Positions 8,053 through 16,986 of a stretch of DNA of 64,000 bases are shown here, piece by piece (the first letter of the stretch is position 1; each line of letters begins with the position of its first letter). The notes beneath the pieces were generated by a model that was not told where the DNA came from, searched no databases, and saw only the letters and a program-made list of their open reading frames with translations. This DNA comes from an uncultured Bacteroidota bacterium. GTDB taxonomy: Bacteria; Bacteroidota; Bacteroidia; Chitinophagales; Chitinophagaceae. The translations under genes and the position numbers were made by a program. Location: contig CAIVEW010000004.1 in assembly GCA_903905065.1 (NCBI GenBank), positions 34,672-98,671 on the forward strand. The letters run 5' to 3'.

Positions 8053-9756
8053 ATGAATGATCTTTTCCGTAAAAAAACGCTGCAGCATATAAACAAGGAA
8101 GTTGCCGATGGGCTGGTAGACGGGCATGGGCATGCTATGAAAAAGGAACTCACGGTTCGTGACCTGACTTTTATGGGTATAGCCGCTATAGTGGGCGCGG
8201 GTATCTTTTCGACAATTGGTAAGGCAAGCTTCGACGGTGGGCCGGGAATAATATTGCTTTTCCTTTTTGTATCGGTGGCGTGTGGTTTTTCGGCTATCTG
8301 CTATGCGGAGTTTGCCAGCATGGTGCCGGTATCGGGTAGTGCGTATACCTATTCCTATGTGGCTTTTGGCGAGATAATAGCGTGGATCATAGGCTGGGAC
8401 CTGCTGATGGAATACGCAATTGGTAACATAGCTGTAGCCATTTCATGGAGTGATTATTTCACGGCATTGGTCAACAGCATCAAGATAGGCAGCTTCCATA
8501 TGCATGTGCCCGAATACCTGGCGACGGATTACTGGACAGCCAGGGATGGACTTACAGATGCGGCTAAACTGGCCTGGACCAATGCCCCGGCCTTTGGCTC
8601 TTTTAAATTTATCTGCAACCTGCCTGCGTGCCTGATAACAATCGTGATCACCTGGGTTATCTACATCGGCATCAAGGAATCAAGAAAAAGTACTAACGTA
8701 ATGGTGATACTGAAGATCGCCATCATTATGCTGGTGATGATAGCTGGCTGTTTTTACGTGAACACAAGCAACTGGACGCCATTTCTACCAAACGGTATTG
8801 GTGGTGTGCTTACGGGAACGTCTGCGGTGTTCTTCTCGTATATTGGCTTTGATGCAATAAGCACAACAGCGGAAGAATGTAAAAACCCTCAGCGGGATTT
8901 GCCGAAGGCAATGTTCTATTCGTTGATCATTTGCACCGTTGTGTATATTCTTGTGGCATTGGTGCTGACGGGTATGACCAGCTATAAGAACCTTAACGTA
9001 GGAGATCCGCTGGCGTATGTGTTCAGTACTATGAACAGCAAATGGGCCAACTGGATAGCTGGTGTTATATCCATTAGCGCGGTTATCGCTACGGCAAGTG
9101 TGTTATTAGTGTTTCAATTGGGCCAGCCACGCATATGGATGAGCATGAGCCGCGATGGGTTGTTGCCACCCGTATTTGCAAAGATTCACCCGAAATATAA
9201 AACGCCTTCCTTCTCCACGATATTAACGGGCTTTATAGTGGGCGTGCCAGCACTGTTTATGAACCTGAGCGTAGTGGTGGACCTGACCAGCGTGGGCACA
9301 TTATTTGCCTTTGTGCTGGTGTGTGGTGGCATCCTGAAATTGCAAAATGATAAGGGCAGGCTGGAGAGCAAATTCAAAACCCCTTACTTAAATGGCAAAT
9401 GGATAGTACCTGCTATGTTTGTAATTTCTGTGTTCCTTTTTGAAAAGTACTACCCGGGCGGGTTTAAAGGATATCTGAATTTTGCTGATGCAAATGGCAA
9501 TGTAACCTGGGATGTGATACGTACAAAAGTCCCGTTCTTCTTGTTCGGCATCACTTTTCTCGTGACGACCATATTGTCGTTCATTAAAAATTATTCCATA
9601 ATACCTGTTATGGGCTTCCTGTGCTGCACTTACTTGCTTTCCGAATCTGGCACAACTAACTGGGAGCGGTTCCTGATATGGCTGGTGGTGGGGCTTGTGC
9701 TCTACTTTGTTTATGGGTATAAGAACAGCAAGCTTGGTAAGACGTTGGCACGTTGA
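8053..9756 (+). CDS. APC superfamily amino acid permease
   Basis: A 567-residue polytopic inner-membrane protein with about twelve to fourteen hydrophobic segments. The diagnostic first helix is present (FMGIAAIVGAGIFSTIGKAS, residues ~40-60, with the glycine-rich GAGIF unwinding motif). It also has PVSGSAYTYSYVAFGE, FFSYIGFDAISTTAEE and AVIATASVLLVFQLGQPRIW, all typical of the cationic amino acid transporter (CAT/YfnA) branch. It probably imports an amino acid by symport or exchange; the substrate is not readable from sequence. It is monocistronic: its own -7 box upstream and a stem-loop downstream. Confidence 0.92.
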   Translation: MNDLFRKKTLQHINKEVADGLVDGHGHAMKKELTVRDLTFMGIAAIVGAGIFSTIGKASFDGGPGIILLFLFVSVACGFSAICYAEFASMVPVSGSAYTYSYVAFGEIIAWIIGWDLLMEYAIGNIAVAISWSDYFTALVNSIKIGSFHMHVPEYLATDYWTARDGLTDAAKLAWTNAPAFGSFKFICNLPACLITIVITWVIYIGIKESRKSTNVMVILKIAIIMLVMIAGCFYVNTSNWTPFLPNGIGGVLTGTSAVFFSYIGFDAISTTAEECKNPQRDLPKAMFYSLIICTVVYILVALVLTGMTSYKNLNVGDPLAYVFSTMNSKWANWIAGVISISAVIATASVLLVFQLGQPRIWMSMSRDGLLPPVFAKIHPKYKTPSFSTILTGFIVGVPALFMNLSVVVDLTSVGTLFAFVLVCGGILKLQNDKGRLESKFKTPYLNGKWIVPAMFVISVFLFEKYYPGGFKGYLNFADANGNVTWDVIRTKVPFFLFGITFLVTTILSFIKNYSIIPVMGFLCCTYLLSESGTTNWERFLIWLVVGLVLYFVYGYKNSKLGKTLAR

Positions 9757-9770
9757 AAACACAAAAATAC

Positions 9771-9807
9771 AAAGGTTAGAATAAAGACTTTCGCCCTTCT
9801 AACCTTT
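9771..9807. terminator. Bidirectional stem-loop between convergent genes
   Basis: An 11-bp stem (AAAGGTTAGAA / TTCTAACCTTT) with a 15-nt loop sits between the permease gene (plus) and the acidic-protein gene (minus). A-rich and T-rich flanks on both sides suit termination in either direction. Confidence 0.6.
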
Positions 9808-9831
9808 TAACCAGTTAACTTCTTAACCCTA

Positions 9832-10305
9832 CTATTCGCCTTTATTTCCTTCCTGATTTTCGTGGAGGTCGCCGCCGAGGCTGTAGTAGTTGTTTTCTTC
9901 GTCTTCCTCGCCAATGTTTTCATCGTTATCGTCGGCGCTGCTGCCAGGCACGTCAAGGTCTTCGCCGGTCATATCCATACTCAGGCTGCCTTTTTCATTA
10001 AGCGGGTCGCCGTCGTCGTCCACATTGTCCAGGGCTGATTGTTGCAGATTGATACTGTCCATGCTATCCATATTTTGTTCGGCGGCATCGAGCATACGCA
10101 GGTCTTCATCGGTCACATCTGCATCGGTGCCCGATACAAACCGGGTATCCGGGGCCTGGTTATCAAGGTTGTCGATTTTGTTGATTAATTTCTCTTCACC
10201 AGGCAGTTGTTGCTCCCCATTATTGTTGTTCGCCCTAGTAATGTCTTCACTGGCGGGGTAGTGTGGATAACCGGGTAGCGCTTCTTTTTTATTATTCTTT
10301 TCCAT
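9832..10305 (-). CDS. Acidic, probably disordered protein of unknown function
   Basis: A 157-residue protein very rich in Asp, Glu and Asn, without a signal peptide or membrane segment. The N-terminal ALPGYPHYPASEDITR stretch is the least degenerate part and looks like the conserved core. The middle (VTDEDLRMLDAAEQNMD) may form a helix, and the C-terminus is an Asp/Glu/Asn run. No function is known to me. A good -7 box at 10322-10329 and terminator-like structure downstream support a real single gene. Confidence 0.7.
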   Translation of the reverse strand: MEKNNKKEALPGYPHYPASEDITRANNNNGEQQLPGEEKLINKIDNLDNQAPDTRFVSGTDADVTDEDLRMLDAAEQNMDSMDSINLQQSALDNVDDDGDPLNEKGSLSMDMTGEDLDVPGSSADDNDENIGEEDEENNYYSLGGDLHENQEGNKGE

Positions 10306-10321
10306 TGGGGATTATTTACCA

Positions 10322-10329
10322 CAAAACTA
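10322..10329 (-). promoter_or_regulatory. -7 promoter box of the acidic-protein gene
   Basis: The minus strand reads TAGTTTTG, a match to TAnnTTTG, 16 bp before the ATG at 10305. Confidence 0.45.
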
Positions 10330-10377
10330 TAAAAGCCGTGCCGCGGGGGCGATGACAACGGTCAGTGGAAAAGATGA

Positions 10378-11067
10378 TCATAGTTTTGGCACCTTTCCGC
10401 CGGGATATTGTTTCCAGTCGATCCCTTTCCCCATGGTTCCCCTCAGTCGTTTCCAGAATGATTCGCTTTCAGTGATGGAAATAAAATTATTGGTAAAAGC
10501 AGAAGTAGGGTCTATCATTGGTGCCAGGTAGTTGTAGGCCGCAAGTGAATCTGTGTTCATTGGTAGATGCCATATATGTGTTTCGAAACGCTTTCGGGTA
10601 AAACTGCGCAACAAGGACGACTGAAATGGATCGGTTGCCAATCCGATTGATTTAAACCGTTGTTCCCTGGCCAGCAGGTAGGAGTAATAAATGTTTTCTG
10701 TGCTGTGTCGTGCTTTTGTTTCGCAAAATATATGTGCCCGTGGTATACCCAATTGTTCGGCGTATAACCCCATAATGATACCTTCATAATACGGGCTGTA
10801 AACTGCCGAGCCCGAATAGATCACGTTGCGCGTGTAGCCATTTTTGTATAAAATGTATGACCAGATCACACGCCCTTTCATCACGGAGTCCCAGCTACCG
10901 TTATTAAATGGTATGCCGGGCACTATTATAGCATCAAGCGGTTTAATGCTTTCTATTTTGGCCAGGTCTCTTACCGATGTTTTTTTAGCAGAGAGGCACC
11001 CTATTAGTTGGAGCAGCGTCATACAGATTAGTATGGTTGATAGTATTTTGGCTGGTTTCTTTTTCAC
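10378..11067 (-). CDS. YdcF/SanA-like DUF218 lipoprotein
   Basis: A 229-residue protein of the DUF218 fold. The core signatures are KPLDAIIVPGIPFN, VIYSGSAVYSP, EGIIMGLYAEQLGIPRAHIFCETKARHSTENIYYS and IGLATDPFQSS. Family members (YdcF, SanA, ElyC) bind nucleotides or act in envelope polysaccharide assembly; the exact reaction is unsettled. The N-terminus has a hydrophobic stretch and a lipobox-like LIGC near residue 24, so the domain probably faces the periplasm. The start is GTG. The 29-bp gap to the upstream cyclase gene suggests they may share a transcript. Confidence 0.82.
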   Translation of the reverse strand: MKKKPAKILSTILICMTLLQLIGCLSAKKTSVRDLAKIESIKPLDAIIVPGIPFNNGSWDSVMKGRVIWSYILYKNGYTRNVIYSGSAVYSPYYEGIIMGLYAEQLGIPRAHIFCETKARHSTENIYYSYLLAREQRFKSIGLATDPFQSSLLRSFTRKRFETHIWHLPMNTDSLAAYNYLAPMIDPTSAFTNNFISITESESFWKRLRGTMGKGIDWKQYPGGKVPKL

Positions 11068-11096
11068 CGGGTATGTTTATCTAAAGCAATAAAAAA

Positions 11097-12536
11097 TCAT
11101 ACTGTTTCCGGTAAAATACCGGGGTCTCCGTTATTTTTCCCGTTCACAAAATACATCTCCATTTCGCCTTTGTTCTTGGCTTCGATCTTGCCGCGATACT
11201 CACAATTGAAATAATCCTTCACCAGCTCAAACGTAGCGCCCGATATGTTGATCCGGCCAGGAATGGAGTTTTGCTCCATTCTGGCGGCAACATTCACAGC
11301 GTCGCCCCAGATGTCATACTGGAATTTGTGTTTGCCTACTACTCCTGCTACTACCGGGCCTGTATGCATACCCACTCTTATTTTGAACAGGTGGTTATCC
11401 TGCTGGTCCATATATCGCATTATTTCTATGGCAGCGTTCAGCACATCTATAGGGTTAGTCTGATTTACGGTAGGGAGGCCCCCGGCACACATATAGGCAT
11501 CACCTATTGTCTTTATTTTCTCAACGCCATACTTCAAAGTGATCTCGTCAAATGCCCGGAAATACTTATCGACTTTCAACACCAGGTCTTCAGCTTTCAG
11601 GGATTCAGCAATCTGTGTGAAACCTACGAAATCGGTAAACATTACCGTCACGAGGTCGTATTTGCGGCTTCTGGTAAAACCCTCCTTGAGCAACTCCCGC
11701 GCAGCCTCTTCAGGCAGAATGTTCAGCAAGAGTGCCTCAGATCTTTTTTTCTCCTCCTCTATCATTTCATTGCGCCTGGCAATCTCATCAAAACTGTTCT
11801 TTAGTTCCACATTCCTGAGCCGGAATATTTCCATATCGCGTTCCTTTACTTCCAATTGGCGCTGCAACTCAGCTTGTTCCATCGCTTTTTCTGCCAGGTA
11901 CAATGCTCTGTTGCGCTCCAATATTATGGCTTCTGTCTTTTGAACGGCAAATGTCAGGAAGAAGCCCCAGGTGGCCATGAACATGAAGCACACAATAATG
12001 TTGGAATAGTTGAATCCATTCTGCGCCAGAGGGCTAAGTGTATAGACCGGCGGCAAGTTTTTAACATTGATCTCAAGAAACAGGTAGCTTGTAACACATA
12101 TCAGTGAGAGCAGACCTTTTATCAACCAACTGGTATCATGTTTCAGGAACGGGAACAGAGAGATTGCTACTATGAAATATTGGAATCCCGAGTTCCAACC
12201 CAATAGATATACAGAAAGGATCTGGTATGCAATTATCTCAGACATCCCAATTATCATCGCGGTGCCATGTTTTCCTTTCCTGTTGAATACTATTGCTGTT
12301 GCGTGGCATGCGATACTGATCAACTGCACCCACATCAGGGTATATATGCCGAGGCTAAAAAACACCCACAGCCATATAGCGTGTACTCCCCAGGCCAGCG
12401 TGTACAGGATATTAGATATAATGTAGAACCGATAATGATCGATGGATATGGCTTGCGGAATGGTATCAAAATGCCGGTATATGCGCACCAGGACACGCAC
12501 CATAATATTATTGGCAAGCCTTTCCCTTAAAGTCAT
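11097..12536 (-). CDS. Membrane-bound class III adenylate cyclase
   Basis: A 479-residue protein. Residues about 30-200 hold six hydrophobic segments. Residues about 205-280 form a helical, coiled-coil linker rich in Glu, Arg and Lys. Residues about 290-460 form a class III cyclase catalytic domain. The metal-binding Asp residues are in VMFTDFVGFT and KTIGDAYMCAGG. The Lys in EKIKTIGD and the Asp in YDIWGDAVNVAARM are the pair that normally selects adenine, so the product should be cAMP. The GMHTGPVVAGVVG segment is also intact. The N-terminal membrane part could be the sensor. The Crp/Fnr-type regulator at 26957 is a candidate but unproven effector. Confidence 0.9.
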   Translation of the reverse strand: MTLRERLANNIMVRVLVRIYRHFDTIPQAISIDHYRFYIISNILYTLAWGVHAIWLWVFFSLGIYTLMWVQLISIACHATAIVFNRKGKHGTAMIIGMSEIIAYQILSVYLLGWNSGFQYFIVAISLFPFLKHDTSWLIKGLLSLICVTSYLFLEINVKNLPPVYTLSPLAQNGFNYSNIIVCFMFMATWGFFLTFAVQKTEAIILERNRALYLAEKAMEQAELQRQLEVKERDMEIFRLRNVELKNSFDEIARRNEMIEEEKKRSEALLLNILPEEAARELLKEGFTRSRKYDLVTVMFTDFVGFTQIAESLKAEDLVLKVDKYFRAFDEITLKYGVEKIKTIGDAYMCAGGLPTVNQTNPIDVLNAAIEIMRYMDQQDNHLFKIRVGMHTGPVVAGVVGKHKFQYDIWGDAVNVAARMEQNSIPGRINISGATFELVKDYFNCEYRGKIEAKNKGEMEMYFVNGKNNGDPGILPETV

Positions 12537-12540
12537 TTGC

Positions 12541-12548
12541 CAAAAATA
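12541..12548 (-). promoter_or_regulatory. -7 promoter box of the cyclase gene, 4 bp from the ATG
   Basis: The minus strand reads TATTTTTG (TAnnTTTG), and only 4 bp separate it from the start codon at 12536. Transcription would begin at or next to the A of the ATG. Confidence 0.45.
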
Positions 12549-12578
12549 GCGAAAAACCTTTCTATGTGCACAGATGGA

Positions 12579-15197
12579 CTATTTTCTGTACTGCTTGACG
12601 ATTCCCTTCATTTCATTCAGTTTCATCAGCGCTTCTACGGGTGTCAGCGTATTGATGTCTGTGTCTTCCAATAGCTGCTGGATGCGGCGGATATCTTCAG
12701 TAACTCCGTCGAAAATATTGAGCTGGAACTGTGCTGCGGGTTTTATGCTTTTTACTTTTTCTGCTGTGCTGCCAGTATTAGCGTGTTTCTCTTCCAGTTG
12801 GGTGAGTATTTCATTCGCCCGGTCAAGGAGCCTGGGGGGCATACCTGCCATGCGTGCTACCTGGATACCGAAACTATGGCGGCTGCCGCCAGGAGCCAGT
12901 TTGCGGAGGAAGATCACTTTATTACCTGTCTCCTTGTGGGTGATATGATAATTGCGCACGCGAGGCAACTGGTGTTCGAGTTCGTTCAGCTCATGATAGT
13001 GTGTGGCAAATAGGGTCTTGGGCCGGGTGGTAGTATTGTGGAGGTGCTCGACAATAGACCACGCAAGCGAAATGCCGTCATATGTGCTGGTGCCACGTCC
13101 TATCTCATCGAGCAGCACCAGGCTACGCTCACTGAGGTTGTTAATTATGCTTGCAGTCTCATTCATCTCCACCATGAAGGTGCTCTCGCCGCCACTGAGG
13201 TTGTCGGACGCACCAACACGGGTAAATATCTTATCCGTTAGGCCTATGGTTGCTTCATCGGCCGGCACGAAACTGCCCATGTGCGCCATGAGTGTTATGA
13301 TCGCCGTTTGTCGTAACAATGCCGACTTGCCGCTCATGTTGGGACCCGTCAGGATGATGACCTGTTGTTCCGACTTGTCGAGCGTAGTATCATTGGCTAT
13401 ATAAGATTCTCCCGGTGGTAGTTGCTGCTCTATTACCGGATGCCGGCCTGCTTTTATGTTCAGCACGGGCTCATTGACCAGGGTAGGCCGATGGTAACCA
13501 TAAGTGCGGGCATTATAGGCAAAACATATGAGGCAGTCTAGCTGGGCAATGATATGCGCATTGTTTTGGATAGCTGAAATAAAGGGCTCTATGCTTACCA
13601 GTAGTTTCTGGTATAGATCCATTTCTATAGTCAGTATTTTTTCTTCAGCGCCGAGTATCTGTTCCTCATATTCCTTTAGCTCCGGTGTTATATAGCGCTC
13701 GGCATTGGCCAACGTTTGTTTGCGTATCCAGTCGACAGGCACCTTGTCCTTATGTGTATGGGTTACTTCAAGATAGTAACCGAAAACATTATTGTAAGAT
13801 ATTTTTAGAGATGAAATGCCGGTACGTTGCGTTTCCTGCTGCTGTATCTGCAGCAAGAATTCTTTCCCGCTCCTTGATATTTTTCGCAAGTGGTCCAGTT
13901 CTTCAGAGAGTCCTTCCCGCATCATGCCGCCTTTGCTCGCCAGGGCCGGTGCTTCATCTACAATTGATTTTATTATCCGCTCGCGCAGTTCATTCAGCGG
14001 CTGCACCGGCTCCGCTATTTTTTGCAGCGCCTCATCTCCGGAGTTTATGCACAATGTCCGCATCTCTGCCATAAAGTGCAGGCTACGTGCCAGTTGCAGC
14101 ACCTCGCGTGGATTGGCTTTTTTCAGGGGGATTTTCCCTATCAATCTTTCTACATCGCCTATTTGTTTTACAAGATGAGTTAGGGCGTGATTGAGGTTTT
14201 GATCGAGGATAAAATGGCTTACAAGATCCAGCCGTTGTTCAATACGGTGCTGGTCAAATAAGGGAAATATCAGCCAGCGTTTCATGAGGCGCGCCCCCAT
14301 GGGGGTATGTGTATGGTCTATTGCCTGCAGCAGGTTTGTGCCTTGTTCGTAGCTGCTATGGACGAGCTCCAGGTTGCGTATGGTAAAGCGATCCATCCAC
14401 AGGAAGTCGGTGGCCACGATACGCTGCAGGGAATTGATATGCTGCAGATTGGCGTGTTCCGTATCCTTCAAATAATGGATAGCCACGCCGCATGCTATAG
14501 TGGCGGCTTTCAGGTCTTCTATGCCATAACCTTTGAGTGACTGAGTTTGAAAATGCTGTAGCAGCAGGTCGTAACAATATTGTTCACGAAACACCCATTC
14601 ATCAAGCTGGAATGTATATACTTTGTTGTCGAACTGCTCCTTGTATCGTTTTAGTTGCGACTTAGATAGGATAATCTCTGATGGTGAAAAGCTTTGCAGC
14701 AGCTTATCCATATACTCGATATTTCCCTCAGCAGCGTAAAACTCTCCGGTGGTAATGTCAAGAAAGGCCACGCCGCAAACAGTGTCACCGAGGTGCAGGG
14801 CGGCAAGAAAATTATTGGTCTTGTTCTCGAGTAGCTTGTCGCTTGTTGCTACGCCGGGTGTCACTAATTCTGTAACTCCGCGTTTCACAATGCCCTTGGT
14901 CAGTTTGGGGTCTTCGAGCTGATCACAAATTGCTACACGGTAGCCCGCCTTTACCAATTTATGCAGGTAAGTCTCTAATGAGTGGTGCGGAAAACCGGCA
15001 AGGTCTACAGACGATGCTGAGCCGTTGGAGCGCTTGGTAAGTGTGATGCCCAATACGCGTGAAGCGATATGTGCATCTTCATTAAAAGTCTCATAAAAAT
15101 CGCCTACGCGAAACAATAATACTGCATCGGGATATTTTGCCTTAATATCCTTATGTTGCTTCATTAAAGGGGTTTCCGTAAGTTTCTCTTTAGCCAC
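12579..15197 (-). CDS. mutS: DNA mismatch repair protein MutS
   Basis: A full-length 872-residue MutS. The N-terminal mismatch-reading domain has LLFRVGDFYETFNEDA, including the Phe-x-Glu pair that contacts the mispair. The clamp and lever domains follow. The C-terminal ATPase has Walker A TGPNMSGKSALLRQ near residue 610, the signature segment SGGESTFMVEM, Walker B LVLLDEIGRGTSTYDG and the ATHYHEL switch, then a short helix-turn-helix dimerisation tail. It recognises base mismatches and small loops and recruits MutL. Nothing is missing. It is transcribed alone. Confidence 0.98.
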   Translation of the reverse strand: MAKEKLTETPLMKQHKDIKAKYPDAVLLFRVGDFYETFNEDAHIASRVLGITLTKRSNGSASSVDLAGFPHHSLETYLHKLVKAGYRVAICDQLEDPKLTKGIVKRGVTELVTPGVATSDKLLENKTNNFLAALHLGDTVCGVAFLDITTGEFYAAEGNIEYMDKLLQSFSPSEIILSKSQLKRYKEQFDNKVYTFQLDEWVFREQYCYDLLLQHFQTQSLKGYGIEDLKAATIACGVAIHYLKDTEHANLQHINSLQRIVATDFLWMDRFTIRNLELVHSSYEQGTNLLQAIDHTHTPMGARLMKRWLIFPLFDQHRIEQRLDLVSHFILDQNLNHALTHLVKQIGDVERLIGKIPLKKANPREVLQLARSLHFMAEMRTLCINSGDEALQKIAEPVQPLNELRERIIKSIVDEAPALASKGGMMREGLSEELDHLRKISRSGKEFLLQIQQQETQRTGISSLKISYNNVFGYYLEVTHTHKDKVPVDWIRKQTLANAERYITPELKEYEEQILGAEEKILTIEMDLYQKLLVSIEPFISAIQNNAHIIAQLDCLICFAYNARTYGYHRPTLVNEPVLNIKAGRHPVIEQQLPPGESYIANDTTLDKSEQQVIILTGPNMSGKSALLRQTAIITLMAHMGSFVPADEATIGLTDKIFTRVGASDNLSGGESTFMVEMNETASIINNLSERSLVLLDEIGRGTSTYDGISLAWSIVEHLHNTTTRPKTLFATHYHELNELEHQLPRVRNYHITHKETGNKVIFLRKLAPGGSRHSFGIQVARMAGMPPRLLDRANEILTQLEEKHANTGSTAEKVKSIKPAAQFQLNIFDGVTEDIRRIQQLLEDTDINTLTPVEALMKLNEMKGIVKQYRK

Positions 15198-15201
15198 CTT
15201 A

Positions 15202-15209
15202 CAAATATA
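15202..15209 (-). promoter_or_regulatory. -7 promoter box of mutS, 4 bp from the ATG
   Basis: The minus strand reads TATATTTG (TAnnTTTG) with 4 bp to the start codon at 15197. This is the same leaderless geometry as the cyclase gene. Confidence 0.45.
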
Positions 15210-15330
15210 ATTGCTTTACGTCTGGCTGAAACGGTTAATTGTATGGGGTGTTGGGGGAGTGTGGATAAGTAATCAAACAAAACGAGCGCACCCATGCGTC
15301 AGGTCGAAAAGACGTACCGGCATTTGGTAT

Positions 15331-16986
15331 CTACTTCTTCACCTTTATCAAAAAATCCTTGGTCACTTTAATATCTCCTTTGGCTGCCCATGGTATATGC
15401 TGCCACTCAGCTGTTGGTTTTATGATTGCTGTGGTTGCATCGTCTGCAGTTACGGTTATGGGCAGTGTAAAATCCGTTACAATGTTGTTGAACTTATAAT
15501 TCATTTCATCGTTTTTTATGGTATACTCTAATTGCGGGATCTTAGTAGTGCGCAAATACTGGTTGAAGAATGCGGTAAGGTTGAGTCCCGTGTGCCAGCT
15601 GATCTGACCTTCGATAGTTTGTGTTGTTACTGTCTGATGGTAATTATCTTTACTTAATCCCCGGAGCATCAGCCTGAATTTTTCGTCGTCGTTGGTCATT
15701 ACCCTGATCATGTACATAATGGCAGCGCCCTTATCGTACATGTCATTGGAGCCTTCCTCATTGACGACATAATCGCCAATGATGGGTTTGTCATTGTGTA
15801 TATTTAACCATTCCCCGCGACAAAATTTTTGACCCTTTTCCTTGCCCGCCATGCACTCTTCAAACAAGGATTCAGAATAGGTAGTGATGCCTTCATGTAT
15901 CCAGTTGTCGGCCATGTCTCTTGCAGTTACATTGTTGCCAAACCATTCATGGCCGCTTTCATGGACGATAATGTAGTCAAAGTCCATTCCGAGGCCGGTA
16001 AACGACCGGTCAAAGCCCATATAGCCCATTTTGTAGCCATTGCCATATGCCACCGCCCCTTGGTGTTCCATGCCCAGGTAGGGGGCATCCACCAGTTTGT
16101 AGCCATCTTCATAAAAAGGGTAAGGTCCCATCCAGTATTCAAAGCAATGAAGCATAGGCTTCACCACTTCAAATTGTTTCTTCGCTCGTGCCTCATTGTA
16201 ACGCAATACCCAGAAATTCAGGTTTAGCGGCCCTTTTTCTCCCATCAGCGTATCCTGCCAGTGCACATAGTCGCCGATATAGAACGTAACATCATAATTA
16301 TTAATTGGGTTTACAATGCCCCACGAGTAAGTCTGCATATCGTCGTTCTCGCTTACAAGTAGTAGCTTGCCATTGCTTACTGCTTTAAGGCCTTTCGGCA
16401 CTTTGAAGGCGACATTCATACCATTGTCGGGCTCATCCCATTGTGCGTCCTTGCAGGGCCACCACACGCTCGCACCCAGGCCCTGGCAGGAAACAGCAAT
16501 CCAGGGGCTGCCCGCGGTGTCCTTTGTCCAGGTGAAACCACCGTCCCAGGGAGGGTTTACGGCGGCCCGCGGCTTGCCGTGATAGTAAACAACTAAGTTC
16601 TTCGTCTCCCCCTGCTTCCAATCGGAAAAGCGATCGAGCAGCCACCAGGCATTACCTTCTCTTTTAAAATTAACCAGGTGCCGGAACTCGCTGTCATCCG
16701 TGCGGATCGTCAACTCCACGCTGTCCATCAGCATCGGCTCCTGCAAGTCTATCTGCATAGAGTCCACTGGCTTTTTCGTTACCGACAGTGAAATAGTATT
16801 CTGACCGGAGATGCTTTTTGTTGCGGTGTCAAATTCTACGATCAGGTCGTAGTACTTCACATCCCACCAGTTGCGGCCACGACCGTTACTGCCGCGCAAT
16901 GTATCGGCATGGGTATAAGCAAACGTGGTATTTGCAGAGAGCAAATACCACGTTATTAATAGGATCGTTGTTGTTTTCTTTATCAT
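15331..16986 (-). CDS. M1 family metallopeptidase (aminopeptidase)
   Basis: A 551-residue exported gluzincin. A signal peptide occupies residues 1-24 (ILLITWYLLSANTTFA). An N-terminal beta-saddle domain is followed by the catalytic domain. The exopeptidase motif is GMEHQGAVAYGNG near residue 305. The zinc site is HESGHEWFGNN with the third ligand Glu in NWIHEGITTYSE, the normal HExxH-x18-E arrangement. The long C-terminal helical domain of large M1 enzymes is absent, as in other short periplasmic Bacteroidota members. It releases N-terminal amino acids from peptides. Its start overlaps the stop of the FKBP gene by one base (TAATG), which indicates translational coupling. Confidence 0.93.
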   Translation of the reverse strand: MIKKTTTILLITWYLLSANTTFAYTHADTLRGSNGRGRNWWDVKYYDLIVEFDTATKSISGQNTISLSVTKKPVDSMQIDLQEPMLMDSVELTIRTDDSEFRHLVNFKREGNAWWLLDRFSDWKQGETKNLVVYYHGKPRAAVNPPWDGGFTWTKDTAGSPWIAVSCQGLGASVWWPCKDAQWDEPDNGMNVAFKVPKGLKAVSNGKLLLVSENDDMQTYSWGIVNPINNYDVTFYIGDYVHWQDTLMGEKGPLNLNFWVLRYNEARAKKQFEVVKPMLHCFEYWMGPYPFYEDGYKLVDAPYLGMEHQGAVAYGNGYKMGYMGFDRSFTGLGMDFDYIIVHESGHEWFGNNVTARDMADNWIHEGITTYSESLFEECMAGKEKGQKFCRGEWLNIHNDKPIIGDYVVNEEGSNDMYDKGAAIMYMIRVMTNDDEKFRLMLRGLSKDNYHQTVTTQTIEGQISWHTGLNLTAFFNQYLRTTKIPQLEYTIKNDEMNYKFNNIVTDFTLPITVTADDATTAIIKPTAEWQHIPWAAKGDIKVTKDFLIKVKK